Positions 12,244 to 17,161 of a stretch of DNA of 17,161 nucleotides are shown here, piece by piece (within the stretch, counting starts at the first letter, position 1; each line of letters opens with the position of its first letter). Position numbers and translations under genes: made by a program. The notes under the pieces were generated by a model. It saw only the letters and a list, made by a program, of their open reading frames with translations, was not told the DNA's origin and made no database searches. Origin of the DNA: Bacillota bacterium (GTDB lineage: Bacteria; Eremiobacterota; SpSt-956; JAKJGF01); the NCBI GenBank assembly GCA_029555925.1, contig JAKPQU010000579.1, forward strand, positions 1 through 17,161, read 5' to 3'.

Positions 12244-13514
12244 AAAATTTCTCCCGATAAAAATTTATCTTTCATACCTTTTATCTTTACATTCGTTATC
12301 TGTCCTGCAAAATTCATTTCTCCCGGAGCGAGGACAGAAAGATAATTTCCTGTAAGGCCTTTGAGGAGACCAGTTTTTTTATCAGGTTTATGTTCAAAGA
12401 GAACCTCCATAGTTCTTCCGATAAATTTCTTATAAACATTTTCCGCTATAGCTTCTCCTGTTTTTATTAAAAGCTTGCTTCTTTCCTGTTTGACTTTTTC
12501 ATCTACCTGTCCGGGGAATCCTGCAGCAGGTGTTCCTTCTCTCGGAGAATAACAGAATACATGAAGTCTGGTAAATTGTAATTCTTCTATTAAATCTCTT
12601 GTGGCATAAAAATGTTCATCTTCTTCACCGGGGAAACCTGTCATAACATCTGTAGTAACAGAAAGATCGGGGATTTTATTTCTTGCCATGTTTATTATTT
12701 CCCTGTATTGCTCTACAGTATAATGGCGGTTCATAGCTTGAAGTATTTTATTATGTCCATGCTGAAGAGGAATGTGAAGATGAGGGCAGAGATTTTTATA
12801 TTTCTGAAACAGATCCAGAAACTGTTCACCTATATCAGGTTCTACGGAACTTAATCTGAGTCTCTCAATGTCTGTCGTGGTGCATATCAATTCGAGTAAT
12901 TCCGTAAGATCTATGTTTCCTGTATCACGGCCGTACGTTCCGAGATTTATACCTGTCAGAACAATCTCCTTATATCCGCTCAAAGAAAGATTTTTCACCC
13001 TGTCTATTACTTCACCGGAAGGAACACTCTTTATTTTTCCCCTCATATATGGAATTATGCAATAGGAGCAGAAATCTTCGCATCCTTCCTGTATTTTAAG
13101 AAATACCCTGGTCCTTCCTTCAGGTATAAAATCAGAATGACCGGAATCCAGAACAGTATGTTCAATTATGGATTTTTCTTTCAAAATTTCAGGTAAAACT
13201 AATTTTTCTTCATTTCCCAGAACAAGGCTAACACCTTCAATTTGTTCCACTTCTTTTTTGCTGTTTTCCGCATAACATCCTGTAACTATAATAAAAGCGC
13301 CGGGATTATCATTTATAACCCTTCTTATCTTTTGACGGGATTTCCTGTCTGCCATATTTGTTACAGTACAGGTATTAATGATGCAGAGATCAGCTTTCTC
13401 CGAAGGTAAGGCTTTCTGCCAGTCATTCCGGAGCAATAATCTATGGAGGCTGTCCATTTCTGCCTGGTTTACTTTACAGCCCAGACTGAAATGAGAAAAA
13501 ATTCTTTTTTTCAT
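12240..13514 (-). CDS. mtaB: tRNA (N6-threonylcarbamoyladenosine(37)-C2)-methylthiotransferase MtaB
   Basis: Radical SAM enzyme that adds a methylthio group to t6A at position 37 of ANN-decoding tRNAs. Its 424 residues fall in three parts. The N-terminal methylthiotransferase domain carries the cluster cysteines C13 (SLGCKVNQAE, the MtaB-type signature), C49 (NTCTVT) and C80 (VTGC). The radical SAM core has C145-x3-C149-x2-C152. A TRAM-like RNA-binding C-terminus begins around residue 360. Its ATG overlaps the yqhQ TGA (ATGA), implying translational coupling; I see no good Shine-Dalgarno site. The stop codon lies in the boundary motif of heptamer array 6. Confidence 0.95.
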   Translation of the reverse strand: MKKRIFSHFSLGCKVNQAEMDSLHRLLLRNDWQKALPSEKADLCIINTCTVTNMADRKSRQKIRRVINDNPGAFIIVTGCYAENSKKEVEQIEGVSLVLGNEEKLVLPEILKEKSIIEHTVLDSGHSDFIPEGRTRVFLKIQEGCEDFCSYCIIPYMRGKIKSVPSGEVIDRVKNLSLSGYKEIVLTGINLGTYGRDTGNIDLTELLELICTTTDIERLRLSSVEPDIGEQFLDLFQKYKNLCPHLHIPLQHGHNKILQAMNRHYTVEQYREIINMARNKIPDLSVTTDVMTGFPGEEDEHFYATRDLIEELQFTRLHVFCYSPREGTPAAGFPGQVDEKVKQERSKLLIKTGEAIAENVYKKFIGRTMEVLFEHKPDKKTGLLKGLTGNYLSVLAPGEMNFAGQITNVKIKGMKDKFLSGEIL

Positions 13515-14479
13515 GAAGCAGATGGAGAAGGAATATTTCCGGCACAGCTTTCAGGTAAAATTGCTTTAAAAGCCTTGATGGCTACTTCAAGTTGATCATC
13601 AGAAGGATTTCTTGTAGTAAGAACCTGAAGCCATACTCCGGGACGAACAAGAACACTAAAAAAAGGATTCTTCTTCCCTGCCAGCCTGGTCATTTCATAG
13701 GCAAGCCCTGCTATAACAGGAAGCATTACAAGTCTTGAGACTATTCTCACCCAGAGAACAGGCCATCCCCAGAAAGCATGGAGAATAATGCTCATTATGA
13801 GTACCATAATTATAAAACTTGTACCACATCGGGGATGACGGCAGCTGAAGGTTCTTGCATTTTCTACTGTCAGAGGTTTTCCTGATTCGTAATTATAAAT
13901 AACCTTGTGTTCTGCACCATGATACTGAAAAATCCTCTTTATTTCCGCCATCTGTGATATAAGCAGAACATAACCAAGGAAAATAATTACCCTTATAAAT
14001 CCTTCTGTAAAATTCAACAAAATTACATTTAAAATATCTTTATTGGCAAAAATGTCTGTAAGATGTTTCGTTTTAACAAAATTTGTAACCCATGTGGGAA
14101 AAACTACAAAAAGAGCTATGCCTATAAGAAAAGAGAAGAAAAAAGTAACACCTATGGCACCGGCGCCCAGTTCTTTCTGTGCTTCTTCTTCTCCCAGGCT
14201 TTCTTTCGCAGAAATAAACAGTGCCCTTACTCCCATTCTCAATGCATCTACAAGCACTACAGAACCTCTTATAAGAGGCTTATCCAGAAACTTATATCTT
14301 TTTAAAAAGGTATTTAATTCTTCTTTATGAAGAGCTATTTCATTATCATTTTTCCTTACTGCTACTGCCATGTGGGTCTTTCCTCTCATCATGACACCCT
14401 CTATAACAGCCTGTCCGCCATAGAGGAAATCTTTATCGGCAGAAGTTTCAGAGGATTTTTCAGATACATTTATTAACAT
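13511..14479 (-). CDS. yqhQ: DUF1385 membrane protein (YqhQ family)
   Basis: Membrane protein of 322 residues in the YqhQ/DUF1385 family, whose molecular function I cannot state with confidence. Conserved blocks are GGQAVIEGVMMRG (21-33), QYHGAEHKVIYNYE (185-198), and HPRCGTSF (215-222). The histidines and cysteines of the last two suggest a metal site, which is inference. Hydrophobic segments are near 106-130, 148-178, 218-240 and about 250-270. AAAGGAA lies eight bases before the ATG. It follows tdk by about 80 bases and overlaps mtaB, so it is probably in one operon with rpmE-tdk-mtaB. rpmE-tdk-yqhQ linkage is typical of Firmicutes. Confidence 0.9.
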   Translation of the reverse strand: MLINVSEKSSETSADKDFLYGGQAVIEGVMMRGKTHMAVAVRKNDNEIALHKEELNTFLKRYKFLDKPLIRGSVVLVDALRMGVRALFISAKESLGEEEAQKELGAGAIGVTFFFSFLIGIALFVVFPTWVTNFVKTKHLTDIFANKDILNVILLNFTEGFIRVIIFLGYVLLISQMAEIKRIFQYHGAEHKVIYNYESGKPLTVENARTFSCRHPRCGTSFIIMVLIMSIILHAFWGWPVLWVRIVSRLVMLPVIAGLAYEMTRLAGKKNPFFSVLVRPGVWLQVLTTRNPSDDQLEVAIKAFKAILPESCAGNIPSPSAS

Positions 14480-14560
14480 ACTATATTCCTTTTATCAGCT
14501 ATGAGGTAACATAAATAAAATCATAAGTATTACGAACGGGAGGATCAAGTTTATACAACA

Positions 14561-15133
14561 TTAACCCTTTTGATAACAGTGCCGGCATCGCGCTTCATAG
14601 GATTCCGACGCACCTACCAGTATGGTAGGACTGTCAGCTCCTGCAGGATGACCGTTTATTATTCTCTGCGACCGTGAAGCTTCTTCACCGCATACCATAC
14701 ATATGGCATGAAGTTTAGTAACATGTTCTGCAATAGAAAGAAGTTGAGGCATCGGGCCGAAGGGTTCCGCTTTAAAATTCTGATCCAGACCGGCCAGAAT
14801 AACGCGTTTCCCCTTATCGGCAAGGTCCTGACACACAGAAACAATAGCAGGAGAAAAAAACTGAACCTCATCTATAGCAACTACCTGTGTATCATCATCA
14901 AGACATTTCCAGATATCATCAGGATGTTCCACACGAAGGGCTTCTATCTTTTCTCCGTTATGGGAAGCCACTGCATCTCTGGCATAACGATCATCTAAAA
15001 AAGGTTTGAAGGTTTTAACCTTTTGTTTTGCAATTTTTGCTCTTCTGACCCTTCTTATAAGTTCTTCGCTTTTACCACTGAACATGCTTCCGCAGATAAT
15101 TTCAACCCATCCACCCTTAGATTTATAGGGCAC
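14561..15133 (-). CDS. tdk: Thymidine kinase, type II
   Basis: Salvage enzyme that phosphorylates thymidine to dTMP; cytoplasmic, usually tetrameric. The 190-residue protein has a P-loop GSMFSGKS (15-22) and DEVQFF at 89-94, in which E90 corresponds to the catalytic glutamate. A lasso region (FGPMP ... VTKLHA) and a zinc site from C145-x2-C148 and C183-x2-C186 follow. The start is GTG (15131-15133), eight bases after AAAGGAG. An ATG just upstream is out of frame. It sits 75 bases after rpmE, with heptamer array 7 between them. Confidence 0.95.
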   Translation of the reverse strand: MPYKSKGGWVEIICGSMFSGKSEELIRRVRRAKIAKQKVKTFKPFLDDRYARDAVASHNGEKIEALRVEHPDDIWKCLDDDTQVVAIDEVQFFSPAIVSVCQDLADKGKRVILAGLDQNFKAEPFGPMPQLLSIAEHVTKLHAICMVCGEEASRSQRIINGHPAGADSPTILVGASESYEARCRHCYQKG

Positions 15134-15153
15134 AAAAACATCTCCTTTAAACA

Positions 15154-15208
15154 GTGAAAAGTGAGAGGTGAGAGGACTTTTTACCCATCACTCATCATCA
15201 CTTATCAC
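15154..15208. repeat. Heptamer array 7 between rpmE and tdk
   Basis: Forward GTGAAAA, GTGAGAG, GTGAGAG (15154-15174). Inverted CCATCAC (15185-15191), TCATCAC (15195-15201) after a three-base slip, and TTATCAC (15202-15208). The last base is part of the rpmE stop codon, and TGA and TAA follow at once in the array. It lies between two genes of the same operon, so its hairpin would form in the mRNA. Confidence 0.8.
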
Positions 15209-15447
15209 TAATTGCTGGTTCTTTCTTTGGCAATCTTATCCAGTTCTTCCTGCATTCCGTAACGCTGGAAGAATTTCTCTACTCTACCTTCGGTATCGAC
15301 TATTTTCTGTTTGCCAGTGAAAAATGGGTGGCATTTAGAACAAATTTCAACTTTGAGTACATTTTTTGTAGAAAATGTTTTAAAATTTTCTCCGCATACG
15401 CAGGAAACATCAGCTTCTAACCATTTTGGATGTATATCTTTTTTCAT
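15208..15447 (-). CDS. rpmE: Ribosomal protein L31 (zinc-containing type)
   Basis: Component of the large ribosomal subunit at the central protuberance, bridging to the small subunit. The 79-residue protein has the zinc-binding version: C16-x-C18 and C36-x2-C39, with HPFFTGKQK and [11 protein letters not shown]. Such zinc-containing L31 can serve as a zinc store. Translation start is odd. The strong AAGGAGG (15472-15478) is 24 bases from the rpmE ATG, and only GGA lies close to it. A different ATG in another frame follows that strong site. It has a good promoter and is first in the tdk-yqhQ-mtaB gene string. The stop codon abuts heptamer array 7. Confidence 0.95.
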   Translation of the reverse strand: MKKDIHPKWLEADVSCVCGENFKTFSTKNVLKVEICSKCHPFFTGKQKIVDTEGRVEKFFQRYGMQEELDKIAKERTSN

Positions 15448-15469
15448 AATAATCCGGGTATATTCCCAT
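15410..15469 (-). promoter_or_regulatory. Possible upstream out-of-frame leader ORF overlapping the rpmE start
   Basis: ATG (15467-15469), three bases after AAGGAGG, opens a 19-codon frame ending in TGA at 15410-15412, 36 bases inside rpmE. The sequence GGG-AATATA-CCC between the two starts could pair weakly. Either this is a regulatory leader peptide, or the intended spacing is shortened by folding. Confidence 0.35.
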
Positions 15470-15501
15470 GGCCTCCTTGTATTTTAATTTTACAAAAGCA
15501 T

Positions 15502-15530
15502 ATTATATCATAAAGATACAAATCTATCAA
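15502..15530 (-). promoter_or_regulatory. Promoter of rpmE
   Basis: Minus strand: TTGATA (15525-15530), 17-base spacer ending TGA, TATAAT (15502-15507). An extended -10 promoter with 11 of 12 consensus positions. The leader is about 50 bases. A Zur box was not recognisable. Confidence 0.85.
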
Positions 15531-15576
15531 GAACTATTTTCACAGTGATGTATAAAAACTAACTGTTCACCATGAG

Positions 15577-15897
15577 TTAATTTTGCGGATAAAAGGGAGG
15601 CATTGTTTCTTCTTCGGGATTTTTTACTATCTGAGGTATAAGATTTATTTCGCCGAAGGTTCTTTCATACTGTTCTATATTATCCTTTAAGATTTTAAGA
15701 AATGATTTTGCATGCTGGGGGCTCATGGCAACCCTGGAATTGACCTTCAGGGTATTGCCGAGCTGCTGGCCAAAATTAAATATAAAATCATAGGGGCTTG
15801 TCTGCATGAGAACAGAATTGGAATAATTCGCCTCCAGTTTTTCCTGAGGTATATCCACTTTTAATTCCATCGCTTTTTTATCATTTGGATTTAACAT
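15577..15897 (-). CDS. DUF3467 family protein
   Basis: A 106-residue protein matching the DUF3467 pattern: IPQEKLEANYSNSVLMQTSPYDFIFNFGQ (about 16-44), then VNSRVAMSPQHAKSFLKILKDNIEQYERTFGEI (about 52-84). The family has no established function. It has no signal peptide or membrane segment. AAGGAAGG is nine bases upstream of the ATG, and a good promoter precedes it, so it is probably transcribed on its own. The C-terminal tail is short and acidic/proline-rich. Heptamer array 8 lies just upstream of its promoter. Confidence 0.85.
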   Translation of the reverse strand: MLNPNDKKAMELKVDIPQEKLEANYSNSVLMQTSPYDFIFNFGQQLGNTLKVNSRVAMSPQHAKSFLKILKDNIEQYERTFGEINLIPQIVKNPEEETMPPFYPQN

Positions 15898-15926
15898 AGC
15901 TCTGTACCTTCCTTGGGATAATGGAA

Positions 15927-15955
15927 ATTATAACACAGGTTATATATTAAGGCAA
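15927..15955 (-). promoter_or_regulatory. Promoter of the DUF3467 gene
   Basis: Minus strand: TTGCCT (15950-15955), 17-base spacer ending TGT, TATAAT (15927-15932). The -10 is perfect and extended; the -35 matches four of six. Heptamer array 8 begins 16 bases further upstream. Confidence 0.75.
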
Positions 15956-15971
15956 CAGTGAATTTGATTTC

Positions 15972-16037
15972 GTGAAGGGTGAAGAGTAAAGGGTGATTAG
16001 CAATTATATGCATCACGTCTCACCCTTTACAGTTCAC
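15972..16037. repeat. Heptamer array 8: four forward plus four inverted units
   Basis: Forward GTGAAGG, GTGAAGA, GTAAAGG, GTGATTA (15972-15999). Inverted GCATCAC, GTCTCAC, CCTTTAC, AGTTCAC (16010-16037). The 10-base spacer would form a loop. It is the most symmetrical array and is bounded by TC on the left and GA on the right. Confidence 0.85.
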
Positions 16038-16084
16038 GACTTAATACTGAACCGGGCAAAATATGTAATCAAGGTGTTCCCCTC

Positions 16085-16105
16085 CCGTCACGCGTTACGC
16101 GTCAC
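16085..16105. repeat. Heptamer array 9: three inverted units
   Basis: CCGTCAC, GCGTTAC, GCGTCAC. Together with four bases to the left it is identical over 25 bases to the inverted block of array 3. It lies about 40 bases downstream of the Spy/CpxP-like gene. Confidence 0.8.
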
Positions 16106-16145
16106 CAGAGCTTTTATGTATTATTTATGCTTACCTCAGTAAATT

Positions 16146-16682
16146 TTAATCTTCCCTCAGTGTTTCCATAGCATCTATCTTTTTATGCACTTTATCAACA
16201 AGGAGTTTTTTCTGATTATCATCAAGCATATTATAGAAATTCACAAAGAGATCTATACATTCTTTTGAACTGGCAGTTCTCTGTTCCAGTCTTTCTTTTT
16301 GTTTGATGAGTTTCCGGTCCAGATCTGCTTTCACTTTCCCTGCAAGTGAATTCACATCGGGATTATCTTTCTTGAGTTCTGTCATCATTTCATCTCTGAA
16401 ACTGTCTTTTTCCCCGCCGTCCATGTTATGTTCTCTGTCCATACGGGGACCTTTACCCATATTTTCAGTCATTTTCTTTTTCAATTCGTCAAATTTTGCC
16501 TGTTGTTCTCCAGTTAAATTAAGATCTTTAACCATATTATCCATTCGTTTTATCATGGCATCCTTATTATGTCCATGCCATTTTCCGCCTCCTCTTCCTT
16601 CCCATGTAAAACCAACGAGAAAAATGGCTGTTCCGATTATACCCAGAGTCAATAAAATCCAGAGTATTGATTTTTTATACAT
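16146..16682 (-). CDS. Exported Spy/CpxP-like protein
   Basis: A 178-residue protein with an N-terminal hydrophobic segment (about 5-25) acting as a signal peptide or anchor, then an all-helical, highly charged, methionine- and histidine-containing domain. Family marks are LNLTGEQQ (54-61), the LTxxQ motif, and a weaker second one, LDDNQ (153-157). In Spy, CpxP and ZraP such motifs mark envelope stress chaperones or metal-responsive regulators in the periplasm. No clear signal peptidase site is visible, so it could stay membrane-anchored. GGAGGAG is seven bases upstream of the ATG. A role in envelope stress is inference from family. No sensor kinase gene is adjacent. Confidence 0.7.
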   Translation of the reverse strand: MYKKSILWILLTLGIIGTAIFLVGFTWEGRGGGKWHGHNKDAMIKRMDNMVKDLNLTGEQQAKFDELKKKMTENMGKGPRMDREHNMDGGEKDSFRDEMMTELKKDNPDVNSLAGKVKADLDRKLIKQKERLEQRTASSKECIDLFVNFYNMLDDNQKKLLVDKVHKKIDAMETLRED

Positions 16683-16761
16683 ATTATCTCCTCCTTTTTT
16701 ATTCAGCCTGTCTGAAGGCCGGATGTTTTTTTCTTATAGATACATATTAATATAAAAATGT

Positions 16762-16778
16762 TACAAAAGTATTTTGTA
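16762..16778. promoter_or_regulatory. Palindromic operator candidate TACAAAA-GTA-TTTTGTA
   Basis: Perfect seven-base arms around GTA, about 80 bases upstream of the Spy/CpxP-like start. A further inverted pair, TTGTAAA (16790-16796) and TTTACAA (16814-16820), lies beside it. Position and symmetry suit a regulator binding site. -35-like hexamers (TTGTAA, TTTACA) overlap these arms, but no good -10 goes with them. Confidence 0.45.
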
Positions 16779-16898
16779 TATATAAAAATTTGTAAAGATT
16801 TTTTTTAAGATTATTTACAACAAGCAATTTCTTTAATTATAATCTTTATTTTTCAACATTTTATACAATATCATCCATTTTAATTATTCTCCAATATG

Positions 16899-16931
16899 TT
16901 ATAGCATATTTCATAACCTGTTAGAATTTAA
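16899..16931 (+). repeat. Dispersed direct repeat, copy 2
   Basis: The core at 16907-16931 matches 3050-3074 with one mismatch in 25. It is followed 10 bases later by a CATGACCGG repeat, as copy 1 is followed by a heptamer array. Confidence 0.6.
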
Positions 16932-16941
16932 TACCAACAGA

Positions 16942-16970
16942 CATGACCGGAGCGGTCACAACCAAATATG
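16942..16970 (+). repeat. CATGACCGG dispersed repeat, distal copy
   Basis: CATGACCGGAGCGGTCACAA, then CCAAATATG. It contains a small hairpin GACCG-gag-CGGTC and resembles 12172-12200. Confidence 0.5.
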
Positions 16971-17161
16971 AAAATCAACATCCAGTGAAGGTGCAAACTT
17001 CATCATTTTCATATAAAATTGCTTTAATTAAACTGAACAATTTGAATGATAGGTAAATACCGTCTGCCTGCCTGATGCTCCTCCGAAAAAAATCTAAACT
17101 GGAACGTTTATAACAGTTACAGCTTATATCATGCTACTTTACATTATAATTCAATAAAATA

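Larger units (their letters stand above)
16683..17161. other. Terminal intergenic region without a recognisable gene
   Basis: Very AT-rich. It holds the ribosome binding site and upstream region of the Spy/CpxP-like gene, a palindrome at 16762-16778, and copies of two dispersed repeats at 16899-16970. Positions 16971-17161 show no reading frame, RNA gene or repeat that I can support. Confidence 0.7.

Noticed and set aside
3081..16105. Could the heptamer arrays be CRISPR?
   Set aside because: Units are 7 bases, contiguous, with no 30-base spacers, and no cas genes are present.
16303..16755. A 150-codon plus-strand frame opposite the Spy/CpxP-like gene
   Set aside because: Serine/phenylalanine-rich antisense shadow; the minus-strand gene has a strong ribosome binding site and family motifs.

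Overview
This 17.2 kb window is AT-rich bacterial chromosome with mostly housekeeping genes, nearly all on the minus strand. Several gene pairs match orders known from Firmicutes: accD-accA-pfkA, divIC/ftsB beside a YabR-like S1 protein, and rpmE-tdk-yqhQ. Other features hint at a diderm lineage: a Spy/CpxP-like exported protein, an ATTCCC-N8-GGGAAT palindrome of a type common in Gram-negative genomes, and a K+-independent-type membrane pyrophosphatase. I cannot assign a phylum from sequence alone; an uncultivated lineage outside well-known genera is my inference.

Layout. Positions 1-1020 hold a zinc-ribbon/receiver response regulator, a decayed copy of its 3' end, and a convergent 60-residue zinc-ribbon gene. 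Next come motB and motA (1139-2907, minus). A plus-strand pair follows, a lipoprotein and an isoaspartyl peptidase/asparaginase (3222-4972), ending at a terminator. tRNA-Leu(UAA) with its own promoter and hppA (5110-7578) follow. Then come a YabR-like S1 gene behind a perfect sigma-70 promoter, divIC/ftsB, a phosphofructokinase homologue, accA and accD (7771-11750). A 489-base repeat-rich gap leads to mtaB, yqhQ, tdk and rpmE (12240-15447), a DUF3467 gene, and a Spy/CpxP-like gene. The last 480 bases hold repeats and no convincing gene.

How the genes fit together. AccA and AccD form the carboxyltransferase of acetyl-CoA carboxylase. The pyrophosphatase turns PPi into an ion gradient, MotAB would use such a gradient for rotation, and the phosphofructokinase homologue is of the PPi-like type. 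The phosphofructokinase is odd because two residues normally needed for metal binding and catalysis are replaced.

The main unexplained structure is a family of degenerate tandem heptamers, GTRANNN, at nine intergenic loci with about 45 units. Forward blocks are often followed by inverted blocks, so a transcript could fold into a long stem. Each locus tends to have its own version of the variable triplet. Some blocks carry a shared boundary motif (ATGAGAAWC). Four genes (asparaginase, accA, rpmE, mtaB) end inside or directly against such elements. Two unrelated proteins (asparaginase and AccA) therefore share the C-terminal tail Arg-Asp-Ala-stop. Other repeats accompany them: a 145-bp MITE-like element, a 25-33 bp direct repeat, and a CATGACCGG repeat.
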